57,502 nt of DNA from Burkholderiales bacterium (GTDB lineage Bacteria; Pseudomonadota; Gammaproteobacteria; Burkholderiales; Casimicrobiaceae). How positions within the stretch are numbered: the first letter of the stretch is position 1; each line of letters starts with the position of its first letter. This document shows positions 16,263 to 25,637 of the stretch, piece after piece. The translations under genes were made by a program, and so were the position numbers. The notes under the pieces are model-generated. The model did not search any database. It saw only the letters and a program-made list of their open reading frames with translations, and had not been told where the DNA came from. The stretch lies in the NCBI GenBank assembly GCA_025354165.1, contig JANXNI010000051.1, positions 1-57,502 on the forward strand, written 5' to 3'.

Positions 16263-19100
16263 TCACGCAAACGCCCTCGTTTCACCCGCGCCGTAGAGGT
16301 TGCTGATGCAGCGCGCGCAGAAGCCGGGATGCCTCGCGTCCACACCGACGTCGCTGCGGTAATGCCAGCAGCGGTCGCATTTGGCCGCAGCGCTTGGCTT
16401 CACGTCGACGCTCAGTTCCGCGCCCTCTTTCACCGTCGCTTGCGACGTGATGAATACGAATTTGAGATCGTCGCCGAGCCGCTCGAGCTCGCTCAGCAAC
16501 GCCGCCGGAGCCGTGATCGAGATTTCAGCCTGCAAGCTGGAACCGACGCCGCCAGCCGTGCGCACGTCTTCGATCGCCTTGGTGACCATCGTGCGGACTT
16601 CGCGCAATTGGCTCCAACGCTCAACCAGCGCCACTTCGTTCGCAGGCGCAGGCAGTGGCTCATTCCACGTCTCAAAAAACACGCTAGCTTCCGTCACGTT
16701 CTTGCCCGGATTCAGCGTCGACCAGATTTCCTCCGCCGTGAACGACAGCACCGGTGCCATCAGCCGCACCAACTGCTGCGTGATGAGATGCAACGCGCTT
16801 TGCGCCGAACGTCGCGCCTTGCTCGTTGCGCCGCAGGTGTAGAGGCGATCCTTGAGCACGTCGAGGTAGAAACCACCGAGGTCTTCCGAACAGAAGCCCT
16901 GGATCGCCTGCATCACGAGGTGAAATTCGTAGCGACCGTAGGCATCAACAGCGTGCTTCGCCATATCGCGTGTCATGGCGATAGCGTAGCGGTCGATTTC
17001 GCTCATTTCTTCGAGCGGAACCAAGTCTTTCGATGCGTCGAAATCAGCTGTGTTTGCCAGCAGAAAACGCAGCGTGTTGCGGATGCGGCGATACGTCTCG
17101 GTGACGCGCTTGAGGATTTCGTCAGACAGCGCAAGCTCGCCCGAGTAATCCGTCGCCGCGACCCACAAACGCAGGATGTCCGCGCCCAGCGAATCGCACA
17201 CCTTCTGCGGCGACACGACATTTCCGAGCGATTTGCTCATTTTGCGACCGTTCTGATCGACCACGAAACCGTGCGTCAGCAGTTGGTCATACGGCGCACG
17301 ACCGTTGATCATGCAGCTCGTCAACAAGGACGAGTGGAACCAGCCGCGATGCTGATCCGATCCTTCGAGATACATGTCGGCCGGGAACTTGAGCTGCGCA
17401 GCGTGCGAGCCGCGCAGCACGGTTTCATGCGTGGTTCCGGAGTCAAACCACACGTCCAGTGTGTCTGGATTTTTAACGTAATCTTTCGCCTCAGCGCCGA
17501 GGAAGTCCTCGACGGAAAGCGTTTGCCAGGCTTCGATACCGCCCTGCTCCACGCGCTTGGCGACGGCCTCAAGCAACTCTCCGGTCCGCGGATGCAACGC
17601 ACCCGTTTCGCGATGCACGAAGAACGCCATCGGCACGCCCCATTGTCGCTGCCGCGAGAGCGTCCAGTCGGGGCGATTGGCGATCATCGCGTGCAGGCGC
17701 GCTTTGCCCCAACCGGGGAAAAATTGCGTGGCGTCGATGGCGGCGAGCGCGGTTTTGCGCAGCGAATCCGCGTCGGACTTCGGCGCGATGTCCATCCCCG
17801 CGAACCACTGATTCGTCGCGCGATAGATGATCGGCGTGCGATGCCGCCAGCAATGCATGTAGCTGTGCGTGAACTTTTCAGCTTTGAACAACGAGCCTTT
17901 TTCGCGCATATGCTCGACGATTTTTGGATTGGCGTCCCAGATCATCATGCCGCCAAACTCAGGCAGCGACTCGGCGTATTTGCCATCGCCCATGACAGGC
18001 GTCAACACATCCGCGTCTTTCAAACCATTCGCACGGCATGACAAAAAGTCTTCGATGCCGTAAGCGGGTGACGAATGCACGATGCCGGTACCGGTATCGA
18101 GCGTAACGTAATCACCCAGGTAAACGGGGCTCAAACGGTCATAGAACGGATGCCTGAAGTTGATGTGATCGAGCGCTTGTCCGGGGCAGGTGGCGATCAC
18201 CTTGCCTTGCATGCCCCACGACGCAAGGCACGTCTCAACGCGCTCTTTCGCGAGGATCAGCAAGGGTCGCGCGACATCGGTCGTTTCGACCAAAGCGTAT
18301 TCGAATTCCGGATGCAGGTTCAGCGCCTGATTGGCTGGCAGCGTCCACGGCGTGGTCGTCCAGATGACGAGATAGCCGGTGTCATGCGGCAGTTTGAGCA
18401 GACCGAATGCCTTCGCCAGCCTATCGTTCTCGGCAAATGCGAAACCCACATCAACGGCGATATCGGTCTTGTCCTGATACTCAACCTCAGCCTCAGCCAG
18501 CGCCGAGCCACAATCGAAACACCAGTTCACTGGCTTCAGCCCACGGAACACATAGCCCGCGTCGTAGATCTTGCGCAGCGCACGGATTTCGTCCGCCTCG
18601 TTGCGCGGATTCATCGTGGTGTACGGGTTCTCCCATTCGCCGAGCACGCCGAGGCGCATGAAATCTTTCTTCTGCTTCTCGATCTGCTCGGTGGCGTAAG
18701 CGCGGCTTTTCGCCTGCACTTCCTGTGGCGGCAAGCCCTTGCCGTACTTCTTCTCGATCTGGATTTCGATCGGCATGCCGTGACAATCCCAGCCCGGCAC
18801 GTACGGAGCGTCATAGCCCGCCATCAGCTTGGATTTGACGACAATATCCTTCAACACTTTGTTGACGGCGTGACCGATGTGGATGTCGCCGTTGGCGTAC
18901 GGTGGCCCATCATGCAACACCCATTTCGGCCGACCGGCCGCTTTGGCGCGAATCGCGTGATAGAGCTTCTTCTCTGTCCAGTCGGCGACCCATTTGGGTT
19001 CACGTTTGGCGAGATCACCGCGCATCGGGAACGGCGTGTCCGGCAGGTTCAGCGTGGCTTTGGTGGACTGGGTGTCCGGTTTGGTGGGCTTGTTTTCCAT
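16263..19100 (-). CDS. ileS: Isoleucyl-tRNA synthetase
   Basis: 945 residues from the ATG at 19100; a TTG at 19121 would add 7 residues. Class I synthetase with HIGH motif in [11 protein letters not shown], the editing (CP1) domain including [22 protein letters not shown], and a C-terminal zinc ribbon ([12 protein letters not shown] and FCARC). It charges tRNA-Ile and edits Val. The CDRCW zinc ribbon is typical of the eubacterial IleS1 type. It lies between a diguanylate cyclase gene and lspA, where ribF would normally be the direct upstream neighbour. Confidence 0.97.
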   Translation of the reverse strand: MENKPTKPDTQSTKATLNLPDTPFPMRGDLAKREPKWVADWTEKKLYHAIRAKAAGRPKWVLHDGPPYANGDIHIGHAVNKVLKDIVVKSKLMAGYDAPYVPGWDCHGMPIEIQIEKKYGKGLPPQEVQAKSRAYATEQIEKQKKDFMRLGVLGEWENPYTTMNPRNEADEIRALRKIYDAGYVFRGLKPVNWCFDCGSALAEAEVEYQDKTDIAVDVGFAFAENDRLAKAFGLLKLPHDTGYLVIWTTTPWTLPANQALNLHPEFEYALVETTDVARPLLILAKERVETCLASWGMQGKVIATCPGQALDHINFRHPFYDRLSPVYLGDYVTLDTGTGIVHSSPAYGIEDFLSCRANGLKDADVLTPVMGDGKYAESLPEFGGMMIWDANPKIVEHMREKGSLFKAEKFTHSYMHCWRHRTPIIYRATNQWFAGMDIAPKSDADSLRKTALAAIDATQFFPGWGKARLHAMIANRPDWTLSRQRQWGVPMAFFVHRETGALHPRTGELLEAVAKRVEQGGIEAWQTLSVEDFLGAEAKDYVKNPDTLDVWFDSGTTHETVLRGSHAAQLKFPADMYLEGSDQHRGWFHSSLLTSCMINGRAPYDQLLTHGFVVDQNGRKMSKSLGNVVSPQKVCDSLGADILRLWVAATDYSGELALSDEILKRVTETYRRIRNTLRFLLANTADFDASKDLVPLEEMSEIDRYAIAMTRDMAKHAVDAYGRYEFHLVMQAIQGFCSEDLGGFYLDVLKDRLYTCGATSKARRSAQSALHLITQQLVRLMAPVLSFTAEEIWSTLNPGKNVTEASVFFETWNEPLPAPANEVALVERWSQLREVRTMVTKAIEDVRTAGGVGSSLQAEISITAPAALLSELERLGDDLKFVFITSQATVKEGAELSVDVKPSAAAKCDRCWHYRSDVGVDARHPGFCARCISNLYGAGETRAFA

Positions 19101-19133
19101 TTTTTTAGTTTCTGGCGGCAATCAGGATTCAAA

Positions 19134-19165
19134 TCGTCGTCCCTGCGAGAGCGGGGAGCCAGCGT
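19134..19165. repeat. REP-like palindromic hairpin upstream of ileS
   Basis: In the 295-base gap between the diguanylate cyclase and ileS, CCCTGC (19141-19146) pairs with GCGGGG (19151-19156) around a GAGA loop, and GAGCCAGCG follows. The layout resembles the short CCCGCG-loop-CGCGGG extragenic repeats scattered through many proteobacterial genomes. Only one copy is seen in the window. The rest of the gap (19166-19395) shows nothing I can assign. Confidence 0.4.
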
Positions 19166-19395
19166 CTTCGGTTGCAACAAAGAGTCACTGCGCGACGGCG
19201 GGCGCGAGCATGCAAATCGTACGAATGCATGCAAGCGCGGGCAGATCAGCCGCTAATTCGGTAGTGCCGCGTTTGCCGGGCAAGCGTCTTGGTGACGCAG
19301 AGGGTGAGGAGCAAAGTAACCATTTGCGTATTGTCTCGCACTTTGCGCTGGAATGTCTTGTGCAAGGCTGTGCGGCTCAGGCACGCCCCAAAAAA

Positions 19396-21036
19396 CTACG
19401 CCGCCACCGCAATTCGGTTTCGGCCTGCCCGCTTGGCGCGATACATGGCCAGATCGGCTCGCTCCACCAGCGTGCCGGCGTCATAGTCGGGCGCGGAGGC
19501 GATACCTGCGCTCACCGCGACGCGCAGCTCGGAAGCTATTGTCGCCCACGGATAATCAGAGACGCGCTGCCGCAGCCGCTCGCAAATATCGAATGCGTCC
19601 GGCGCACTGGTGCCTGGCATCACGAGCACGAATTCTTCACCGCCGCTGCGCACCACGACGTCGCTTGAACGCGTGTGTTCACCAAGGAGCCTGGCTACTT
19701 GCACGAGAACGCGGTCGCCGACAGTGTGTCCGAAGCGGTCGTTGATTTGCTTGAAGTGATCCAGATCGAGCAGCACCACGACCAGTGGCGCACTGGTTGT
19801 CCGAGCGCTGGCCACCATGTCCGCCAATTTCATATCCAGCGCGCGGCGATTGCCAAGTCCGGTCAACTCGTCCTCAAGCGTGATCCGCTCCAGCTCGCTG
19901 GCGCGCGAAGCATGCGCCTGCGCAACTCCGTACGCCTGCTCCAGCCCTTTGCGCTGTGTCTCGTCAGCCTCCAGGCGCATCACCATGTGCTCGGATTTCG
20001 CTTTCAACTGCTGCATGGAGCGCTGGCTCTCGATTTTTCGGAAAGCCTCGAGTTGGGCGAGCGCAGCGGCTGCGTTGCCTTCGCCACGATGCGCAAGATA
20101 CAAGGCGTAGTGCACGCGCATCTGGGTGGACACCGTCGGCAGATGGTTTCGTTCAGCGAGCAGCGCGCTGAGCTCAATCCTCGCTGTGCTGAAATCACCC
20201 CGCGCGAGATTGAGCTCACCCATCGAACACCGAACGCGGGGCGACACTGCGTGATAGCCGCCGATATCAGCAAGCGCTAGCGCGGCGCGCAACAGCGTGT
20301 TTGCCTCCTCCAGTTGGCCGAGATGGACAAGTACCTCGCCCAGATTTCCGTGAGCGAAGGCATCGAGGTAGGGGTCGCCGATGATCGGAGCCATATGCAA
20401 CACTTCGCGCGCCAGAGGCAGACAATCCTCCAGCGCCGTACGCCCTTCGGTGGCGGCCCAACCGTCGCGCAACGAGTAAAACTTTCCGATCAAAACGGCC
20501 GCCAGATTATTGAGCGTCGTAATCAACGGATAGGGCTCGTCCAACTCACGCGCGAGCGCCAGACCGTCGCGCAAGAGACGCTCGCCCTGCCACGGATCGC
20601 CAGAGCGCTCGAAGCAGCCGCCCAGCAGACTAAACGCAAGCACCCGACCGCGCTGATCATTCGTTTGATCTGCGAGGCGATAGCCCTCGGTGGCGTGCTT
20701 GATCGCTACCCCAAACAAGCCCGAATCACAGGCGCACACGCCGATCCAACGCAGCATCTCGGCGTAAGCAGCTGGCATCGGTTCCGCTTTGACCAACGGC
20801 AGCATCGATTCGCCAAACGTTATCGTGCGATCGGTTGCACCCGTTCGGTAGAGGAAAAAACAGGTGACATGTGCGGCGGCGGCTCGGTCGAGCGGGGTTC
20901 GGTGTTGCGCAAGTGCAAATGCGCGCTCAGCGAAAACGAGCCCATCGGCTAGCGCCGCGCAATCGACCGCCTCGTTCAACAGCGACGCAACGTCGGGCGA
21001 TACGTTGGCGGGGAGCGGGGCGATGGGCTGTGGCAC
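19396..21036 (-). CDS. TPR-containing diguanylate cyclase (GGDEF)
   Basis: 546 residues from GTG at 21036, which has AAAGGA a few bases upstream and lies 19 bases after the ribF stop; the frame is open to 21096. Roughly the first 330 residues are helical TPR-like repeats, a coiled segment follows, and the C-terminal GGDEF domain carries DELTGLGNRRAL, LLDLDHFKQINDRFGH and the active site GGEEF. An inhibitory I-site RSSD stands five residues before GGEEF, so product feedback is expected. It should make cyclic di-GMP. No membrane segment is seen, so the protein is probably cytoplasmic with TPRs as a protein-binding sensor. Its position inside the ribF-ileS block is unusual. Confidence 0.88.
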   Translation of the reverse strand: MPQPIAPLPANVSPDVASLLNEAVDCAALADGLVFAERAFALAQHRTPLDRAAAAHVTCFFLYRTGATDRTITFGESMLPLVKAEPMPAAYAEMLRWIGVCACDSGLFGVAIKHATEGYRLADQTNDQRGRVLAFSLLGGCFERSGDPWQGERLLRDGLALARELDEPYPLITTLNNLAAVLIGKFYSLRDGWAATEGRTALEDCLPLAREVLHMAPIIGDPYLDAFAHGNLGEVLVHLGQLEEANTLLRAALALADIGGYHAVSPRVRCSMGELNLARGDFSTARIELSALLAERNHLPTVSTQMRVHYALYLAHRGEGNAAAALAQLEAFRKIESQRSMQQLKAKSEHMVMRLEADETQRKGLEQAYGVAQAHASRASELERITLEDELTGLGNRRALDMKLADMVASARTTSAPLVVVLLDLDHFKQINDRFGHTVGDRVLVQVARLLGEHTRSSDVVVRSGGEEFVLVMPGTSAPDAFDICERLRQRVSDYPWATIASELRVAVSAGIASAPDYDAGTLVERADLAMYRAKRAGRNRIAVAA

Positions 21037-21055
21037 TTGATCCTTTTGTCTTTCG

Positions 21056-22030
21056 TTAACTGGCACCGTGTTTGAACACAGCGCGAACATCAGCAATGTC
21101 TCGATGCATCTGCGTCGTCATCACTTCGAGAGATTCAAACTTTTCCTCGGCCCGGATGCGTTTCACAAATTCCACGACGACACGCTTTCCGTAGAGATCA
21201 CCTTTGAAATCAAGCAGAAAGACCTCTAGCAACGGCTTACCATTTTCTTTGACTGTCGGTCGTACGCCAACGTTCGCAGCCCCAGCAACGGGTTGTCCGC
21301 CGGCCACGTCAATGCCATACACGCGAACGGCGAAGATGCCAGAAAGCGGCAGCGGCGCCCACAGCGGCAGGTTGATCGTAGGGAAGCCGATGGTTCGGCC
21401 TAATTTTTCGCCATGCGCCACTTTGCCGGAAATACGGTATGGGCGACCGAGGATTGCGGCGGCGATCACGGTGTCGCCGTCGCGGAGTGCATCGCGCACC
21501 AGCGAGGACGAAAAACGCACATCCATCGCCTTGATCGCGGGCACGACATAGCACTCGACGCCATTGGCCGCGCACCATGCGTGCAGCGTTTTCACATCCC
21601 CGGCGCGCCCCCTGCCATAGCGAAAGTCATCGCCAACGATGACCCATTTCGCGTTGAGTCCCGCCTTCAATACTTTGTCGCAAAACTCGTCCGGTGACAT
21701 CGCGGCCATCGTCGAGTTGAAGCGGGCCAGTTGAACATGATGGATGCCGACAGCCCAAATGCAGGCCAGCTTGTCGCGAAGGCGTTGCAGGCGCGCGGGC
21801 GGCGTTTTGCCCGCGTTATGAGCGAAGAATTCGCCTGGCGCGGGAGCAAAAGTCAGCGCGACCGGCACCAGATTCCTTTGCCGCGCCGCCTGGCACACCA
21901 CCTCCAGCATCGCTTGATGGCCACGATGGACGCCGTCGAAATTTCCTATGGTCACTGCGGTGGGTCGTGATGCAAACGCTTCCGCATGCAGGTCGCGGGA
22001 TAGCGTTGGTCGTGGAGCGGAAGCGGTCAT
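21056..22030 (-). CDS. ribF: Bifunctional riboflavin kinase / FAD synthetase
   Basis: 324 residues. The N-terminal nucleotidyltransferase domain has TIGNFDGVHRGHQAML and WVIVGDDFRYGRGRAGD. The C-terminal flavokinase domain has GKVAHGEKLGRTIGFPTINL and YGIDVAGG. It converts riboflavin to FMN and then FAD. It is the first gene of the ribF-diguanylate cyclase-ileS-lspA-ispH series. A perfect -35 hexamer lies upstream (see 22084-22127). No clear Shine-Dalgarno is seen. Confidence 0.95.
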   Translation of the reverse strand: MTASAPRPTLSRDLHAEAFASRPTAVTIGNFDGVHRGHQAMLEVVCQAARQRNLVPVALTFAPAPGEFFAHNAGKTPPARLQRLRDKLACIWAVGIHHVQLARFNSTMAAMSPDEFCDKVLKAGLNAKWVIVGDDFRYGRGRAGDVKTLHAWCAANGVECYVVPAIKAMDVRFSSSLVRDALRDGDTVIAAAILGRPYRISGKVAHGEKLGRTIGFPTINLPLWAPLPLSGIFAVRVYGIDVAGGQPVAGAANVGVRPTVKENGKPLLEVFLLDFKGDLYGKRVVVEFVKRIRAEEKFESLEVMTTQMHRDIADVRAVFKHGAS

Positions 22031-22083
22031 TCAGTGGGCAAGTGCGCGAAAGTATTGATTTTATTCGGAAAATTTTAAGAACC

Positions 22084-22127
22084 ATGTTCGCACCTCGGTG
22101 CTGTCAATCTCCCGGGCATGCACCGAG
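22084..22127 (-). promoter_or_regulatory. Candidate ribF promoter with nested palindromes
   Basis: On the minus strand TTGACA (22107-22102) is a perfect -35 hexamer. The -10 region 17 bases further is poor (TGGTTC), so the promoter would need an activator or another spacing. Directly after the hexamer comes the palindrome GCACC-GA-GGTGC (22101-22090). An upstream arm CTCGGTGC (minus strand, 22127-22120) is complementary to GCACCGAG (22101-22094). The two pairings are mutually exclusive. Confidence 0.4.
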
Positions 22128-22224
22128 TTTGACGTCGTTTTGTCTAAAAACGCGATATGAGCATCGACTTTTGATGAAAACGACCTTCAGCCCCTGTGCA
22201 GTGGGGCTTTCAGAAAAAAGCTAT
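22107..22224 (-). repeat. Copy C (diverged) of the ~118-bp intergenic element
   Basis: Read on the minus strand, ATAGCTTTTTTCTGAAA begins at 22224, inside the stop codon of the helicase gene. AGTCGA occurs 55 bases later (22169), the same offset as in copies A and B. TTTTCA-NNN-AAAGTCGA is shared with copy A, and ATATCGC follows. The expected right end (AAAAGCTGT) is absent, so this copy is diverged or truncated. It includes the stem-loop at 22189-22208. Confidence 0.42.
22189..22208 (-). terminator. Stem-loop after the helicase gene
   Basis: AGCCCC (22189-22194) pairs with GGGGCT (22203-22208), 13 bases past the stop of the 22221-25637 gene. On the minus strand a short mixed T-tract (TCGTTTT) follows about 6 bases later, and a T6 run precedes the stem. 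It may be a weak terminator for the repair genes. It lies within repeat copy C, so it may simply be part of that element. Confidence 0.35.
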
Positions 22225-25200
22225 AACTCAACTCGCACCAACTGATCAAGCCACGGAAAGTACAGCGCAGCGATCACAGGACGCACCGTTCCCCGCAATT
22301 CGTCCCACGCTCGAAGCGCTTGCACGTATCCGCGCAATTGCGCCAGATAGCGCGCAACCTCGGCGGCGATCCACTCGCCTGATTGGCCCGATAACGCAGG
22401 CGGTTCGCTGAATTTGAAGTCCACGACCCAGCGCTCACCACCCGCCGTGACGAATGTGCGGTCAAGGCGTAGCGTTTCCACCTGCGTCCCGGACGGTTCC
22501 GGCGCAAGACTGAGTTCGTTGGCGGCTTCTAGATGATCCGGCGAGAATAGAAACTTGACGTGCTTCAACTGATCGGCTTGCGCAAACCACGCGACCAATC
22601 GCTTCGCGATCACCGGCAACAGATCCGGCGCAGCGCCCTCCTCGCGCAACATGCGAGCGACCACCGCCGAGTTCGGCGAAAACGATCTGGCACCGTCGGA
22701 GGCTATCGCAACCGCCAAACCTTCAAACAGCAAATGACCAACCACACCCTCGGCTCGTGCATCGAACTGTCTTTGCGCGACGGCGACCTCTGCGTCGTCG
22801 AGCGCCGCTGGATACGCCGGATTGATGATCAGTGCCATATCAAAAAAAGGATGCGGGTTTGTACTTCGAATCAGTGATTTCGACAGCAGCAGCCGTTTGT
22901 CGCTTGAGCGCTCCGGCACCTCGAATCGACTATCGGCAACATCGCCCAGCAGCGCAGAAAAACTATCGACGGGCGGATCAAATGCGGCGTTGCATCGGGT
23001 GAGCGTCAACGTGACTTTGGCGCGCGTCGCTGCCACATAGAGAAGACGTTTTGCCTCTGCGGCGCGCGCTGCATTCGTATGCTGACTCACGTAATCAAAC
23101 ACGCTGCCAACGAGTTTCTTGCGCGAGTCTCGCGCGGCGACCAGCACCCGACGCTCACCTGAGCCGTCCTCGGCCGGAACGAATCGCCAGCGCGCCAGCT
23201 CCCGCGCGTCACCACGCTGTTTGCGATCAATACCCACCAGAAATACGTGATCCCATTCCAGCCCTTTCGCCTTGTGAATGGTCAGAATTTCCACCGATCC
23301 CACACCCAAGCTGCCTGTCGCCGACGCAGCGGCAAAAGAGCGATGCTGCCGATCCAGCAAATCGTGAACGACGTGTCGCGGTGGAAGCAACCCGCCGGGC
23401 GCATTCACATGCAACCAGGCAAAGAATGTTTCGGCATCGTCACGTGCATCGTCGTCGGCGCACCATGAAGGCCCGCCTAGCTGCTGCCATGTGGCGCGCA
23501 CCTGCTCGGCGAGCGGCGACAACCACGCCCGAGCCTGAGCTGTGCTGAAACCTGCAAAGGCGTGCGCAACGCGGTGCGCCTCATCTAGTTGAATCTGCGA
23601 CAACCAGGGCGTATTCGCTGCAAGTGCGTGCCAGGACGGCGCGTCACGACCCGCGTTATCGAGGTATTGCGCCAACGCAGATAGCGTTGCCAACGTCAGA
23701 CCCACCCAAGGGGAGCGGAGCACCGAAAAGAAGGCCGTTCGATCGGACGGATGCGCGATGGCAAACGTTAGCGCCAGCAGGTCGCGAATTGTTTCGCGCT
23801 GTTCCCATCGCGCAAATTCTCGCGCCGTGAACGGGACACCGCGCGCAATCAGTGCGGCTATCGTCGCTTGAGCATGCGGTCGCGTGCGCACCAGTATTGC
23901 GATGTTTTCCGCCGGGTAGTCGCGTCTGATGGTCTGAATCGCCTCTGCAATGTGTTCGCCCTCGTCGTCGTCACCAGCAAACGCCTGACGCTCAACAATC
24001 TTCGCTGCTCGTTCGACGACCGGTCGCGTCGCGACTGCGGCGGCAAACGTCACTGGGGTGGTTTCCCAAGCGCCCACTTTTTCGAACACAACAGAGAGCC
24101 GATCGTTCACCCAATCGACTATGCCCGGTTGCGATCGGTAGTTGGCCGTAAGCGTCAGTGGCGTTAATCGAATATCACCAATACCCTGCGATTGTGCAAG
24201 CGCAAACAGAGAAACGTCAGCATCACGAAAGCCATAAATCGACTGCATCGGATCGCCGACCAGAAACAGCGTTCGCCCATCGCCCGGCGACCAATCGCTT
24301 GTGATTGCCAACAAAAGCACAAACTGCGCTGGATTGGTGTCCTGCACCTCGTCCACCAATATATGCCGAAGGCGTGCATCCAGCGCGCCGAGCACCGTCT
24401 CACGTTCTTCCTGTAGCACCTGGAGCGCAGCGCTTGCGACGCCAGCAAAGTCGGTAACGCCTCGTTCGCGCAACAGGATCGACAAGTGCGCGGCTGCCCG
24501 CTTCAGAATGATGAGCGTGGCCTGAAGCGTGTGTGCGTGTTCGGCAATCGCGGTTGCGGTCGGTAAATGGTCGACTTTGGCCAAGGCCGATATCCATGCA
24601 GACTCGTTGGTGAGTTCATCGAGCAGCGCTTTCATACGCGCTTTTGCCTCGTCGCGCTCGGACTTTGTCAGGCTCGAAAAATCAGTGTCCGTGCCGAGCG
24701 GAAATCCGGCCGATTTATTAATTCCAGCGCTCTTTCGCAACTCGCGGCTGCCTGTCAAAAGCAGGTCAGCGATGCACTTCCACGTGCTCACGGTGAAGCT
24801 CAAAGCGCCCGACGTCCAGTCCGCAAGGGCGGCTTCACGTTCAGCGGCAACTTCAGTTTTTCCGAGCAGCGAAAACGTTTCCGCCGTGAAAGCCAACATC
24901 GCGCCAATATCCGTCTGATGCAGCCGATTGAATCGCCCTGCAATCCTCGCCAGTTCCGCATCAATCTCCGCCTGCAGACGCTCGTTGATTCGGGCGACGC
25001 CAGCGTCCGTCGTGTCCACTGCTTCGCCCAACCACTGCGAGCGCCGCCCCAGCAGATTGGCGATCAAATCAATCACGCCGTCCACACGATTGGCGGCCAG
25101 ACTCAACAGCGTTCTTGATGCCTCGACTACTTCTGCGTCATCGTCAAACAACGCGTCTTGCGCGGCCTGACGGTACAGCGGTCCGACCGATTCCGACACA

Positions 25201-25637
25201 TTCGCCAGTGCGCTCGACGCCGCAACGCTCAAGACCGGTGCGCTGCCCGTGATGCGTGCACAAAACGCGTCGAAGGTGTCGATCGTGACGCTGTTCAAAC
25301 CATCGATCAGGTGCCACCCGAGTGCGCGATCACGTTCCAGAACGCGTAGTGCCAAGGCACGCCGATGCGTTGCAAGGGCGCTACCGTCTGGCGCTTCTGG
25401 AGCGATGGCGGAGAGCAGTGCCGAATGAAGGCGCTCGCGCATTTCACCGGCTGCTTTGTTGGTAAAGGTGATTGCGAGGACCTCGGACGGACTGTCAGCC
25501 GTCGCCAGAACCGTCAACAATCGCTGAATCAACAGCTCGGTTTTTCCGGAGCCAGCGGGAGCTTGCACGACGAACGAATGCGAGGCATCCAACGCCATTT
25601 CGCGCGCAATTTGATCCGCCAACAACGTGCTGTTCAC
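22221..25637 (-). CDS. UvrD/RecB-family helicase-nuclease, AddA-like
   Basis: 1138 residues. Superfamily 1A helicase motifs are complete: APAGSGKTELL (about 26-36), AITFTNKAAGEMRER, LVDEVQDTNPAQF, GDPMQSIYGFRDADVSLF, TANYRSQPGIVDWVN, and TIHKAKGLEWDHVFLVG. A C-terminal RecB/AddA-type nuclease domain ends with WVVDFKFSEP. Together with the next upstream gene it should form an AddAB/RecBCD-like machine that resects double-strand breaks for recombination. GTG start overlaps the partner stop (GTGA). Could also be labelled exodeoxyribonuclease V beta subunit; AddA-like fits the two-gene layout better. Confidence 0.87.
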   Translation of the reverse strand: MNSTLLADQIAREMALDASHSFVVQAPAGSGKTELLIQRLLTVLATADSPSEVLAITFTNKAAGEMRERLHSALLSAIAPEAPDGSALATHRRALALRVLERDRALGWHLIDGLNSVTIDTFDAFCARITGSAPVLSVAASSALANVSESVGPLYRQAAQDALFDDDAEVVEASRTLLSLAANRVDGVIDLIANLLGRRSQWLGEAVDTTDAGVARINERLQAEIDAELARIAGRFNRLHQTDIGAMLAFTAETFSLLGKTEVAAEREAALADWTSGALSFTVSTWKCIADLLLTGSRELRKSAGINKSAGFPLGTDTDFSSLTKSERDEAKARMKALLDELTNESAWISALAKVDHLPTATAIAEHAHTLQATLIILKRAAAHLSILLRERGVTDFAGVASAALQVLQEERETVLGALDARLRHILVDEVQDTNPAQFVLLLAITSDWSPGDGRTLFLVGDPMQSIYGFRDADVSLFALAQSQGIGDIRLTPLTLTANYRSQPGIVDWVNDRLSVVFEKVGAWETTPVTFAAAVATRPVVERAAKIVERQAFAGDDDEGEHIAEAIQTIRRDYPAENIAILVRTRPHAQATIAALIARGVPFTAREFARWEQRETIRDLLALTFAIAHPSDRTAFFSVLRSPWVGLTLATLSALAQYLDNAGRDAPSWHALAANTPWLSQIQLDEAHRVAHAFAGFSTAQARAWLSPLAEQVRATWQQLGGPSWCADDDARDDAETFFAWLHVNAPGGLLPPRHVVHDLLDRQHRSFAAASATGSLGVGSVEILTIHKAKGLEWDHVFLVGIDRKQRGDARELARWRFVPAEDGSGERRVLVAARDSRKKLVGSVFDYVSQHTNAARAAEAKRLLYVAATRAKVTLTLTRCNAAFDPPVDSFSALLGDVADSRFEVPERSSDKRLLLSKSLIRSTNPHPFFDMALIINPAYPAALDDAEVAVAQRQFDARAEGVVGHLLFEGLAVAIASDGARSFSPNSAVVARMLREEGAAPDLLPVIAKRLVAWFAQADQLKHVKFLFSPDHLEAANELSLAPEPSGTQVETLRLDRTFVTAGGERWVVDFKFSEPPALSGQSGEWIAAEVARYLAQLRGYVQALRAWDELRGTVRPVIAALYFPWLDQLVRVEL

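Noticed and set aside
16329-19256. Long plus-strand open frames (570 and 393 codons) opposite ileS
   Set aside because: They lie antisense to a clear ileS gene, have Arg/His/Ala-rich text without domains, and reflect GC-skewed codon positions.
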